64,000 bases of DNA, taken from NCBI GenBank assembly GCA_037501455.1, contig CM074865.1, positions 20,406,501 to 20,470,500 of the forward strand, written 5' to 3'. The stretch comes from Lantana camara (Eukaryota; Streptophyta; Magnoliopsida; Lamiales; Verbenaceae). Shown in pieces: positions 11,643-22,957 of the stretch (the stretch's first letter is position 1; each line of letters starts with the position of its first letter). Both the position numbers and the translations under genes were made by a program. The notes under the pieces are model-generated. The model searched no databases. It worked only from the letters and a program-made list of their open reading frames with translations, and was not told the origin of the DNA.

Positions 11643-14126
11643 TGTAGCACCCGGAACGCTAGGCACCACATCCCCCTCACTATAGTCTCAATCCACATAT
11701 GAAATGGGTAATCCATACATGAACCGACACTATAGCGAACGGGAGACAATAAAAACGACACAAGGCTAGGCAGGACTAACCCCAAACCAAACAATCAATT
11801 CAGAGTAACAAAAGCGGAAGCAATATTTCATTCAATACTTATAGGTACCATATTTACATATCTACTAATAGGTACCAACATTTACATTATCAATACAATA
11901 TCATCTCCAAAATAGGTAATAAGGCAAGCTACAAAAATATAAAGTACCAATACATGAACAAAAGATAAGCTGAAGTGTGCTAGACCCAAATTAAAGACAC
12001 ACTAGACTCTAATTCCCGCCTAGCACGCACCTGCAAAAGTTGAAAAGTTGAGGTGTCAGTCCAACATGAACTGAGCGAGGGGTTATAAATAAATATATGC
12101 GCACATACATGCAAGTTATAATCTCGGGTAATAAATTTGGAAAAACAATACAATTTAGTAAAATACGAGATTCTATCGCCCGAGGTTACAACTAATTCAA
12201 TTTATCAATTTGTTCAATTCAAAACAATCAATTTGTGGCCCGGCGAGTGGGGCAATTCTCCAACCTTACTCCGACTATGTACAATCAATCAATCAATTAT
12301 TAGGTGATTAGGTGATCAAACAATTTATTACGGTGCACAATTAGCAGTTTCAATAACACCTTCTTCCTCCGGGTGATGGTGGGATTGCAAGGCCCCACCA
12401 TCCAATCAATTTGGGCAGAGGGTACATGAATCCCTAAGCCCGGAACTCCTTCCTCCCCTAATCTCCTATGGGGTTCAGGGGTCATCCCAATTTGGTGAGG
12501 ATAGCTCTCGAGTTACCCATCAGCCCATGCTTTCCCGGTTGGCTCGAGTCACTACCCTCGGGCCCACAGTGCTGTACAATACTCGCCAAAACAATCAATC
12601 AATCAATCAATTCCTTCAATAGTTCGGTAAATCATTTGAAAACCAATCTCATTTGAAAACTATAGATATATAAATAGGTTTTGGCTTAAAAATTCACATA
12701 GGGTTATACGGGTCCTATGTATCTAGAATTAAACCTCACCTGAACGACCCAAAACAAACAAGGAAACAGCTCATGGGGCCTGCTCCTCGTCACCAGGAAG
12801 CTGGTCTGTGCAAGAAAGACAATTGTCCGTGAGACAAGACTCAAAATACACCAAATAGGACGAACGGCGAAAATGCAACGAGATGACGAGTATGATGGAA
12901 TGTACCATGAAAATATCTTGTTTTGACATGTATTCAATCATATAATAACACGTATCGATCAATTAAGGCATTAAAAATGGGTTTGAAAAATGCAATTTTA
13001 TGTAGAGAATTTTGAACACTTTATGGAGCCTGGGAACGGCCGTTCCAGTTTTGAACTGGGGCTGGGAACGGCCGTTCCGGCCACAGGCCAAAACTGGGAA
13101 GGGTCGTTCCCAGTCTCGCGGGACAGCTGGCAAGGGGTGGGAACGGCCGTTCCCAGCATGAACTGGGACGGGAAGGGCCATTCCCAATATGCAGATGCAG
13201 TAGAAACAGAGCAGTAGCAGCATATCAGCAACGTACCAAAACTCAACCAACAAGAATGGATCAAACTTATGTTTAAATGCTCAAATATCATGATATACAC
13301 CTACTAGCATACAAATAGATCAATAACAATTCATAAAAACACATATTTCCACACTAGATCATCAAGAATTCATCAATCCAAACCCATATACTCATTCATG
13401 CTCCAAGTCCAAAATCATCAAGTTAAATGCATCCAACTTAAGCTCAAAGTTCGCAAATAAGTTTCCAACAACAATTACACAACTTAATCAACACATAGCA
13501 AAGCCCTATCTATACCATATATTCAAGAAATCATCAATTCTCCAAAAATACCTCAAATGTAAGAAATGGATGTTAAGATGAAGATATGATGTTGATGATG
13601 CTTCAATGTCCACAAAACCCACAAGAATGATGCTTGAAAGATGAAATCTCCCTACACCTTGGCAAGGGTTTGGCTCGGTTGAAGAAGGAAGAAAGAACAA
13701 TGTGTATGTAATGTGTTTGTATGTAAGGGAAGCAAATGGTATGTGATATGCAGCTAAGTAAGGGGAAAATTTGGACAAATTGCTATTAAGTCTTTCTATT
13801 ATTTAAGTCATGCAATTAGATTCAATTCCATAACAAATGCTCAATTAGGTCCGATGCAATTAAGTCCCCACATTTATGAAAATAAGCAAATAAGGCCATA
13901 AAGGAAATTAAATCACATTCGGGAAATCAATTCACGATGCAATCAAGTTCAATTCATGCAATAGTTATAATATGATATGAATTTCAATAAAAATACTAAG
14001 AATATAATTTTATAAAATTATGTCATGACATGAAAATCAAAGAAATGATCAATTAAAATTTAAAATCTAACTCTCAAACTCACACGTGTCGTTCATACCT
14101 GAAATGCCGAAAGTTGGGGCGTTACA
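11643..14126 (-). repeat. 5' LTR of Tekay-1 (2,484 bp)
   Basis: Matches 4262-6814 with scattered substitutions and one 69-bp gap. In the minus orientation it starts TGTAACGCCCC (14126) and ends GTGCTACA (11643). It should contain the promoter of the element; I did not find a TATA box I would defend. Confidence 0.93.
13031..13186. repeat. Array of five GGGAACGGCCGTTCCC-type palindromes (5' LTR copy)
   Basis: Five dyads occur near 13032, 13064, 13097, 13139 and 13171. The array is one unit shorter than in the other LTR. The missing 69 bp run between two GGGGCTGGGA direct repeats. Confidence 0.9.
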
Positions 14127-14131
14127 TTATG

Positions 14132-14585
14132 TGCATGATATTTTGTCTTAAATGCTTAATTATATTGTTTACTAATATGTATGGTACTAATTACTATGTT
14201 AATGAGATAATATGTAATTATATATCACACATTATAGTAAAATATATGTGTAATAATAATGAATTAGCTAATAATGTATCTTATTTTCTAACATAATATA
14301 TATATTATGCCTTAAATTATAATAATATTTAATTTACTAATGTATAAGATGATATGATCTAATAAGATAATGTATAACATATATTATATTATAGTAGATT
14401 TATATTATATTATATCATATGTGGTTTTAATAATGCACCAAATCATCAAATATATCTATTATATTATATATTTTTGTGGGATAAAATTTTAATAAAAGTT
14501 CTTTTAATACTATAATATTAATATATAGTGTACAAATAAATAGTGAGTGATGATTAATTAGTTAATTTGATTTAATTAATAAAAT

Positions 14586-14644
<59 letters not shown>

Positions 14645-14664
14645 TGTATTATGTACTATATTAT
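14132..14664. other. AT-rich interior of the hAT-like element, right part
   Basis: No gene. It holds a long (TA)n microsatellite at about 14588-14641 just before the solo LTR. Confidence 0.7.
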
Positions 14665-15478
14665 TGATGGGGTCAAAATACGATCGTCCCACGTTAGGAC
14701 AGGTGGCACCACCGAGATGATGACATCTGTCTCCCCAAGGCTGCACCCATCAGTGCACGAGCGCTAAGCCCAACGAGCGCAATCCTTCTTCAGGAGTTAA
14801 GCCCAACGAGCGCTGTCACTCTCACGAGCGCCATTCATACTGTATGATTGGCACGTCCACGTGCCAAGGGAGCCCTCTTCGAGCGTCACACTCCCTCAGA
14901 GTGGCCTTCCCTTCTGGCTCATTACTTGAACTGGAGCCTTCATCCCCCCCAGCGGATATCTTGGCCTCCGATACTCTGGGTTGTCACGAGCGTGCTCTTA
15001 AGCCCTCGTTACCAACCACCCAAACGGCTCTCTGACACATCGTACATGCCCGCGCACCTGCCACTGTTGCCAGCACCAACTTTTAGCCACTTTTGCAGAA
15101 GATTCCTCCTAGGTTTATCTCTCATGGCGCCACGTGTTAGGGCAACATTTGGCCTGGACCACATGGGGTAAATGACCAAAGGGTCCCTGACCCTCACCTA
15201 TAAATAGATAAAGTCATCTTCTACATGGTAAGCAATCTTCACCTCTGGAACTGTTACTGAATCAACGTTTCCTCCTTCATACCTTGAACTGACTTGAGCG
15301 TCGGAGAGCCAAACTGGGTATCACCCCCGGTTTCCCCAGCTTGGCCTTCTGACTTTTATTGTGCTTGTCCCAACAGGTAGAACCCCCTTTATCTTCTCCG
15401 GCGAGTCTCCGGTGGTTTCCCCTACAAAAACAAATCGTAAAGTGATTGGATTCGGATCTTCCTATTCAGAACCCATCA
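14665..15478 (+). mobile_element. Solo LTR of the Tat-A family (814 bp)
   Basis: It begins TGATGGGGTCAAAATACG and ends CAGAACCCATCA, flanked by perfect 5-bp repeats ATTAT (14660-14664 and 15479-15483). It matches the Tat-A 3' LTR, including the TATA region, the ACTTGAGCGTCGGAG motif and the AGTGATTGGA tail. Having one LTR with intact target duplications indicates unequal homologous recombination between two LTRs after insertion. It sits inside the hAT-like element. Confidence 0.9.
15199..15206 (+). promoter_or_regulatory. TATA box in the solo Tat LTR
   Basis: TATAAATA lies about 280 bp before the LTR end, at the same relative place as 16193-16200 in the Tat-A LTR, so it is the likely U3/R promoter. 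Confidence 0.65.
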
Positions 15479-15776
15479 ATTATTATATTACATGATAATG
15501 TGTTATAATATACATAATTGTGTTTTATATATATTTTTTGTATCAAGCCCGAGTTCGAGTTCAAGCTCGATCTCGAGCTGGTTCTGGCGAGCCTTGTCGA
15601 GTCGAGTCAAACCGATCCCGAGTTAGGGACGAGCCGAGTTCAAGCCGTGAAAAGTCAAGCTTGACGAGCCCGATCCCGAGCTCGAGTCGGGATTGAGAAA
15701 TTCAATCTCAAGCTCAAGCCTATTATTTTAGGCAAAACTCGGCTCGGCTCGGCTCGTTTGCAGCCCTAGCCTCTGC

Positions 15777-16459
15777 TGCGCAGGCAAGTGATCAACATAA
15801 CCGCTCTCTAACGAGCGCGATTCATACTACATGGTTAAGGCTCCAACCAATTAAGAAAGCCCTTTTCGAGCACTACACTCATTCAGGGAAATTTAAACTC
15901 CCCCTCATTTTATGAGCCTTGGCCTTCATCCCCTAGCGGATTCCTTGTTTTCCAAGACTCTTGGTTGACACGAGCGTGCTCTTCAGCCCTCGTTATCAAC
16001 CCCTAAAACGGCTCTCTGACACACCGTACATGCCCGCGCACCTGCCACTGTTGCCAACACTAGCTTCCACCAGCTTTTGCAGAAGATTCCTCCTAGGTTT
16101 CTCTCTCGCAACGCCACGTGTTAGGGCAACATTCGGCCAGAACCACACGGTGCAAATGACCAAAGGGTCCCTGACCCTCAACTATAAATATGCGAGTTCA
16201 TCTCCTTCACTGTAAGCAATCTCCATTACTGCAACTCCATACTTAGCATACTATCTCTTTCAAATCTTCATCTGACTTGAGCGTCGGAGAGCCAAACTGG
16301 GAATCACCCCCAGTTCCCCCAGCTTGGCCTTCTGACTTTGCCTTTGTGTTTGTCCTAGCACGTAGAACCCCCATCTTTTCCGACGAAGATCAACTAGTTT
16401 TCCTCACCTCAACAAATTCTAAAGTGATTGGACTCTGTACCCCATATTCAGACCCATCA
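15777..16459 (+). mobile_element. Tat-A 3' LTR, 3' part
   Basis: This resumes the LTR interrupted at 3618 and aligns with 14.8-15.5 kb (CACGAGCGTGCTCTT, ACGCCACGTGTTAGGGC, TTGAGCGTCGGAGAGCC). It has a TATA box at 16193-16200 and ends CAGACCCATCA. It is the right boundary of the whole nested stack. Confidence 0.87.
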
Positions 16460-18095
16460 ATATAAATACAAAAATTAATTTCAATATATTTAAATAAGTA
16501 ATTTTTTAACTGTATACGAAAGAGTGCACGGAAATTATAAATTGTGCGCACGAAAGAAGAAGAAATACACACATAATTTATAATATATAAATACGAATAT
16601 GATGATATAAATTCAAAATAATATAGATATAATGAGATTTTTTGTTTTTTAAATTTTCAAGGTGACGAGTCACGAGTGTCTACAAGAGTACCTAATTATA
16701 TCTAAAAAAAATCCAATACCAACCCTCAAAACTCAAAAGTCAAAAAAAAAGTATGACCACCGCTTTTGACTTGTCTCTGGAATAATGATAATAATAATAA
16801 TAATGTCAGCAAGGATGTCAGACGTAACGCCCCAACTAAATGGCTACCAAAATTGAATGCCTTTGTATGTCGGGTCCTTTCAATCCTGTTGGCCATTCTT
16901 TCATTCATACATCAAATTAATCCAAGCATGTATTCTACATACACCATTAATTACTTCTGCTTCTTCTATCAGATCCACTGATTAATTTATAATAACAAAG
17001 TACAATACGGTCATATTTTGAATATAATTAATGCAGTTTTTTTTAAGTCAATTATAATAAAAAGATGCTCTTAGCCTCCCAAGAAAGTTCTTGAAAGACA
17101 TCTGAAAAGTTATAAAAAGAAAAAAATAATAATAACACCTGGTCAGGGTATATTTTGTATTTTTGACTTTTGTAATTAGATATTTCAAGATATTATTACT
17201 AATTATTCATGCTAAAGTTTGAGCTCTAATCAATAATGAAAGGCAGCCGAAAGAGAGAGATATATGTAATTTTCTCTGCGTGTGTAACCAACTGGGAAAC
17301 AAGTATTGTCAAAGAAAGTGGGCGGAGAGTTTGAATTTATATATGCTGAGGATGCCTACCAACTGATCGCTTTAATCCACGTCTCACGCACAAAACGGGT
17401 TAAAATTTATATCGATGTACGATGATCATGTAGTTTTATCTTGTATTAAATATTTATTATAAAATAAATATTTATAAAAATATTATCGTCTGTTGATTGT
17501 ATTTTTTTATATTGTGTATATATAATGAGTTTATTGCATCAAAAATTTTATGATATACCTAGTTAGTACTCTAAATTTTATGATTTAAAATATCTCAAAG
17601 AGAACCTGTAATTATATTAAATTAGAACTCAAAATTCTATAACCATGATTGTTATTAAGACCGTAGGGTTTTGAATCTTAACTTAGTATTAATTTAATAC
17701 AATCACGAGGTTTACTGTGATACATTTTAAATCATAGGGTTTGATTTAAGATATTTTAAATCAAAATGTTCGCCCCCACCCCTCCTAAATTTTGAAAATT
17801 TATATATATATTTTGAAAATATTATATTTTCGTCCCCCAAGGAACTAGCAAAACTCTCTATTTGTAAATGAATATTTCAGATGATGTGAGAGAGGGGTTG
17901 TAGGTGCGGTGCTGCTGTTTAGGTTGGCAGAAGCTTGACTACTGCATTGGAAGGAAGGAGTGCTGCTTTTGCCTGGCAATTTACGCGTTATTGCTCTTTT
18001 AACCACTTCAATTATGGCAATCGACAGCATTCAATGCGTTTGATTTCAAAAAATAATAATAAAATGCAAAATTCGTCCTTAAATTTTCTCTTGTA
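16460..18095. other. AT-rich intergenic stretch
   Basis: No gene recognised. Small open frames lack domains or codon structure. A short (ATA)n tract occurs near 16787-16803. Confidence 0.6.
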
Positions 18096-18287
18096 ACAAT
18101 TTAACGGGGAATTCCCGACAAAACCCCAAATGGGAAATCAAATTTTTGTTTGTTCCCTATTTTCAAAAAAAAATTCGTTTGCTCCTCAGATGAGAGGTCC
18201 CCATTTTTCGCAAATATGATATAAAAATTCAAGGATCACGTAACTAAATCCTCAAATGTTGTATATTTTTCACAATATCATATGTAT

Positions 18288-18409
18288 GTTTTAGGAGGCC
18301 CTAATCAAATGATTATAGATCGAACCTATCCAATTTTTACAGTACAATGGTTAGCTGTTCACGGCCTAGCTGTACCTACCGTCTTTTTTTGGGGTCAATA
18401 TCCGCAATG
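18288..18409 (+). pseudogene. psbF: Plastid-derived psbE stop plus psbF fragment
   Basis: The psbE termination context TTTTAGGAGGCCCT is followed by ATG at 18309 and a reading close to cytochrome b559 beta: [19 protein letters not shown], then LAVPTVFF. The end is altered (WGQYP instead of the usual LGSI) and is joined to another plastid gene before the psbF terminus. In plastids psbF binds haem within photosystem II. Here the copy is nuclear, truncated, and lies inside a Mutator-like element, so it is not functional. It begins immediately after the left terminal inverted repeat. Confidence 0.88.
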
Positions 18410-18510
18410 CTCAAACGGCAGCAGCAGATACTATTCGTACAGTAGTAGGTCAAGGTATGCAACGAGCAGAAGTCATGATAAAAGGCCCCGGTCTCGGAAG
18501 AGACGCAGCA
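18410..18510 (+). pseudogene. rps11: Plastid-derived rps11 fragment
   Basis: The segment reads in one frame as [12 protein letters not shown], then [19 protein letters not shown], an internal part of plastid ribosomal protein S11 (33 codons, no stop). It abuts psbF directly although the two genes are far apart in typical angiosperm plastomes, so it is a mosaic join. The 390 bp after it (18511-18902), including a T run at about 18733-18756, may also be organellar but I could not assign it. Confidence 0.85.
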
Positions 18511-19106
18511 AAGGCGGATTCCTATTTCTCAAGGATATTCCACAATCAAGACAATTGGTTGAATCTCGTGAAACTGGGAGATTCAATTTGATTAGATGAT
18601 TTGTCAATTATCTGATTGCTAATTATGGAATCTTTTTTTTCTTTAATTTCACTCTATTCATTTATTTTGACTTTTTTTAATCTATCAAATCTATCTAATT
18701 TTAATTTGAGGTTTGATAGAGAGGATGAAGCTTTTTTTTTTTTTTTTTTTTTTTTTGTTACTTTTGTTATTTTTATATATATTGTTACTATTTTTCGTAT
18801 TATTTTCTCGCTAAAAACAATGAATTTTTTGTACCATTTTGTTCCTTCTTCTATAACTTTTGCAAGTAATTCTATTTTTTGTGCTTCTCCTATTAGCGTT
18901 TTTACATGATATTGCGAAAAATATACAACATTTGATGATTTAGTTACGTGATCCTTGAGTTTTTATACCACATTTGCGAAAAATGGGGAGTAAACGAAAA
19001 TTTTGCCTCTCATCTGGGGAGCAAACGAATTTTTTTTTGAAAATGGAAAATAAACAAAAAAAAATTCAATTCATAGGTACTATTCACAAAAAACCCCACA
19101 ATTTAA

Positions 19107-20039
19107 TTACGTCCGAATCCTAATTTCCAATTAAATTTTATAATTTTTAAAATTTTGTAATGTATCTCACGATATTTTAGTCGGATAATCATCTTGTTAT
19201 TAGAAATATTTGTATTATTAAAAATGTTTATGTGGTTGTTATATCACCAACTTAAATTGAACAACCACACATAGATATTTCTTATGATAAATTGATTTTT
19301 CAATGAAAATTGAAAATATATTGTCAACTTTTAGAAGTTAGAAAACTTATTTACAAAATAAAATTTTGGTAGAATTAAATTGTTAAAATGGAAAATTTAC
19401 TGGCCAAGTTTTGTAGTTATGCCGTTCAAAAAATGTATAAGAAAATCCATTAAATAAATTTGTACGTTCATGTTTCAAAATGACTTTGTAATTGATGATT
19501 TTAGCATATTAAGTTTCAGGAAAATGCTATTAAGTATTAAATATAAATACTAATATAAACGTAGAGAATTTTCTTTTTAATCCTTGGACTTCTTGCTTCA
19601 ATTAGTTTAGGGTTTAATTATTTTTCATATTATGAACCAGAGACATAAACTGCAAATCAATTCTAATTTCTGTTAAAGTATTATATCTACTAATCCTAAG
19701 TATAATTTCTGAGAAATAAAAGCTCACTAATTCAAGCATGCATGCACACCAAAACCTTGTAAGTTGAGCATAAACCAAAATAAGTTGACTCCTTGGACTT
19801 GATTTAATGATAATAAAAAAACCAACTGGACTTGATTCACGACCCCACATTCAAAATACAGTCTAAATAATTTACTATTTTCTATTTTGTTATTTGTTTC
19901 AAAATTAATTTTATGCAAATTAGTTCCAAATGTTATTATTTACTTAATGTTGTTTTGTACATGTTGATCGAGTTGATAATCCGACTACCGTTTGCTCGAG
20001 TTGATTTGGAACAATCACTTAAAATTTATAATAAAAGAA
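19107..20039. other. AT-rich intergenic stretch
   Basis: No gene, repeat family or RNA recognised. The short open frames are AT-rich and lack motifs. Confidence 0.55.
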
Positions 20040-20560
20040 ATTCCTCGTCCAGGTGTAAAAGCTGCGAGAATGAAGGTAAATGTGAACTGAAAGCCTACTT
20101 GGAACTAGTGGGGGTTTGACCCAGGAACGACATTACGACGCTCAAGTCAGCATCGATCGCAAGAGAGAAATTCAACTCGACTAAAGCGTAGTAAATGTGC
20201 TTAACAAATGTTATTTATGAAGAGTATTTATACCTTGTAACTCTTGATGGGGTTTAGGCATGAATTTCTAAGTGCATTTAATGCATATTAAGTACTATTT
20301 ATAGTACAACCTAGACATTTAATGCGGAAGGCGGCTTGTGGATCCTCTGTCCGTATTGGTTGTCAGGAGCAAGTTGGCATTTGTCGACCTTGAGGGCCGA
20401 GTTTAACTTCGACTCGACGTCGAGCATCAAATCGAGGGTCATTAATCCCGTCAAAGTGAGTTTTAATGGCCCTGCCCAACGGTTGGGCTCCAGCACGACC
20501 TCGACCCACATGTCGAGTTATCGTATGGTCCGACTCATCACGTAGCATAGCAGGATGGGC
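20040..20560 (-). repeat. Degenerate LTR remnant, Tat-like, minus orientation
   Basis: On the minus strand it contains GGTATAAATACTCTTC (TATA-like) and, downstream of it, GACTTGAGCGTCGTAATG followed by a CCCCCAC tract. This resembles the GACTTGAGCGTCGGAG...CCCCC segment of the Tat LTRs at 15.3 and 16.3 kb. It is GC-richer than its surroundings. Boundaries are approximate and no target duplication was found. Confidence 0.45.
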
Positions 20561-21634
20561 CCATGGCACATGTGAAATGGGTATATATGGTTGATTAGGA
20601 TGAACTTTTGATAATGTAATTACTTCTAATTTGAGGAAGATTCCAATTTTCACTTAATTTGGTATAATACATGTAGTAAAAAGGGAGAGTTTATGTTATT
20701 CGATTGGTCATGTTTTTTAATTTTTTAAATTGTGGTTAGTTTTGTAATTTAAAGAGGAAAAGTATGAAGAGAAATAAAGTTGAGAGTGCAAATTGTCCTA
20801 ATATTTATCCTGGAGTTAATGATTGATAATAGAGAAGGGGTGGCCGTAAATATAAGGGAAAAAGAACACGGGTAGTCGGGCACTACCGATATGTCAATCC
20901 ACTTGGTCGGGCAACTGCCCTAAAAGTTACGTGTACACACCACTTTATGTGCCGCCATAATAGCTTCTTTAATTACTCATATATTCTTTTATTTTTCAAT
21001 AAATAAAGCTACTAAATTTGGTATTTAAGCATGTGTGACCTTATATTAGTTTTTATATCGTCACAATTATTGTCACATCTTTATTATTTTACAAATTTTT
21101 AGATATTTAAGTTGGTTCTGTTGGACTGCAGAATTTAGCACAATTTTCAAATGATTTTTATTTTATTTGATACGAGATAAAGTATTGTTGATAATTAAAA
21201 AGGGGTCACTTTTGATCTTTTTAATGAATAACATAACTTAAAATATCATTAACAAATGCTGCTTATTGGTTTGAAAATGGAGAGGAAGGTACCGACACTC
21301 AATGGATTAAAGGATATCCCAACATTCAAGGACGAAATTAAAATTTAAAATGAGAGGGTACGTATATCATAATATTAAATATCAATACTACTTTTAAGAA
21401 CAATAAAATCATATTTTTTTAGATTGAAGGGATAAAATTTTTAAATTAAAAATTTTAAAAAATACTTAATCACGATGGTAAGAATAAAAAATTGTCAAAA
21501 TATATACAAGTAATAAAAGAATTTAAAATTTAGGAGACAGGAGCCACTCCCTAACCTCCGTTCCTATCAATATCGGGCGTGATATGACCCAATAAAATAG
21601 ATTTTTTAGCACATTTGTACATTACAGATTATGT
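20561..21634. other. AT-rich intergenic stretch
   Basis: Nothing recognised. A GC-richer patch at about 20860-20950 has no open frame of note. Confidence 0.5.
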
Positions 21635-22050
21635 TGCATGGATATGGATATGACGATATGGACATAACAGTCGACATGATACAAGATGACACGAATTTTT
21701 TAAAAATTTTAAGACAGGATACGACTCCGACACGACTATATTCAATATACATAAATATATTTTATATATAAATAACAATATTTTATAAATATAATCTATG
21801 TAAAATACACTATTTATAAATTTTTTGTATAATTATAAAATTTGTCCCGTCGTGCCGTGTCGGACATTTCATCTCGTCGTGTCCGACAACATGCCATATT
21901 TTTTTAATTTTTTTTATTTCGGACACATTTCAACTATGTTCGACACGTATTGGAGCCGTGTGCAAGACATCTACATCCGACACGTATTGGAACCATGTGC
22001 AAAACGTATCCGTGTCCGACACGTATCCGATATTATATGGACCAAATTTT
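21635..22050. repeat. Degenerate copy of the CACGGACACGG MITE family
   Basis: The left side has TGGATATGGATATGACGATATGG, decayed from the GGACACGGACACGGCGACACGG motif. The right side has repeated CGTGTCCGACACGTATCCG units. The AT-rich centre matches the copies at 33.6 and 53.1 kb in layout. This is the oldest-looking of four copies in the window. Confidence 0.5.
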
Positions 22051-22052
22051 AG

Positions 22053-22947
22053 CTGTGTCCTTCCAAATTAGAGAATATGAGTGAGGTGGCTTGGGATATG
22101 CGATCTGTTTATGCATTTGAGATTTAAATTGAGTATATAAAAATAACTAAATTAGTGATCGTAGCACACTCAGGTAGTACATTTATATATGTTTTGCATA
22201 AAATTTGGCTTTTGAAGAATTTTATAAAATATAAAATATCAGAGCAGTAAAACTTGAGAATAATGTCAAATTACATTTAAAAAATAAGTTCTGATATTGT
22301 GAAAAAAAAAAAAAAACTAAAAAGCTGAAAAAGCCATAAAAAGAATGCGATTACCTTTCTATAATAAGATTGTTGTAATAATATATATAAAAATATTTGT
22401 CAGTTTAATAATAAATCATGATAAAGATATTGACTTAAGAGGGCGTAATAGAAGAGTTTGTACCGAACATTGGTTTTTATTCTTGGTTTCGAAGTTTGGA
22501 GTCCCCACCATATCTCCTGTCTTCACTCTTTCCCAATCCCTATACAACTGTACTTGCTATTAAATTATTTTTAATTTTTCATATCTAAATTCTATATCTA
22601 GAGGATAAATGTCACTTTTCCGGTTCAAATTTCATTTATTTATTTATTTTAAATTTATTTTCATGGCTTCAGTTTGGGATCATTTAAATGTAAAATTTTC
22701 TCGGGTGATAATTATGTTATTCAAAATTTAAATATAAAATGTTTAATTAAATTAACATAACATATATCATAAGTTAAATTACATTATTAGTCCTCAGTTT
22801 TCATTTATTATTTTTCACATTAACCATACTAAGTTATACCACAAATCAATCTGTAGTACTACACCAAATGCAATCAATTACGGTGCATTATATTTATAAT
22901 TTAATTAATTACTTTGTTTAATTTTTTTCCTTTTTATCTCTAACAAA
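22053..22947. other. AT-rich intergenic stretch
   Basis: No gene or repeat that I can name. Confidence 0.5.
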
Positions 22948-22957
22948 TTTAATATAC

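Larger units (their letters stand above)
4262..14126 (-). mobile_element. Tekay-1: full-length Ty3/gypsy chromovirus (Tekay-like)
   Basis: A 9,865-bp element flanked by perfect 5-bp duplications TTATG (4257-4261 and 14127-14131). It has LTRs at 4262-6814 and 11643-14126 with TGTAGCA...GCGTTACA ends. The tRNA-iMet primer site lies at 11623-11634 and the polypurine tract at 6815-6831, so the element reads on the minus strand. The pol order is protease, RT, RNase H, integrase, with a C-terminal chromodomain, which defines chromoviruses; LTR style and domain sequence suggest the Tekay clade. One frameshift and two in-frame stops disable pol, but every domain is present. It inserted inside the hAT-like element. 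Confidence 0.93.
3619..15768. mobile_element. Non-autonomous hAT-like element with two nested LTR insertions
   Basis: Both ends carry the inverted repeat TAGGGCTGCAAAC (left) and GTTTGCAGCCCTA (right), continuing into ACAAGCCGAGC / GCTCG. The element is flanked by perfect 8-bp repeats GCCTCTGC (3611-3618 and 15769-15776). An 8-bp duplication and a TAGGG start are hallmarks of hAT elements. Both subterminal regions (3619-3805 and about 15545-15768) are packed with short GAGCTCG, CGAGCC and CGAGTT motifs in both orientations, as expected for transposase-binding clusters. The interior is AT-rich with no transposase. Removing the Tekay element, the solo LTR and their 5-bp duplications leaves about 1.46 kb. 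Confidence 0.8.
18105..19097. mobile_element. Mutator-like (Pack-MULE-type) element carrying plastid DNA
   Basis: About 180 bp at the left end (to about 18280) and about 195 bp at the right end (from about 18905) are inverted repeats of each other. Shared strings include AAAATTCGTTTGCTCC, AGATGAGAGG, CCCCATTTTTCGCAAAT, AAGGATCACGTAACTAAATC and AATGTTGTATATTTTTC. The element is flanked by ACAATTTAA (18096-18104 and 19098-19106), a 9-bp duplication of Mutator size. Between the repeats lie plastid psbE/psbF and rps11 fragments and a T-rich tract. No transposase is encoded. The outer 30-40 bp of the two ends diverge, so the exact termini are less sure than the inner repeat. Confidence 0.75.

Noticed and set aside
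13031..13186. CRISPR-like array of palindromic repeats
   Set aside because: The units are imperfect, unevenly spaced, without unique spacers of constant length, and lie in a plant LTR.
14588..14641. (TA)n tract as a promoter or scaffold element
   Set aside because: Simple microsatellite inside a non-autonomous transposon; no gene nearby to serve.
18309..18599. Open frame reading through psbF as a possible functional nuclear photosystem gene
   Set aside because: psbF is truncated and fused out of context, the frame runs on through rps11 in a wrong frame, and the piece lies within transposon repeats.
18616..18909. 97-codon Phe-rich frame on +
   Set aside because: Caused by T homopolymers in the interior of the Mutator-like element.
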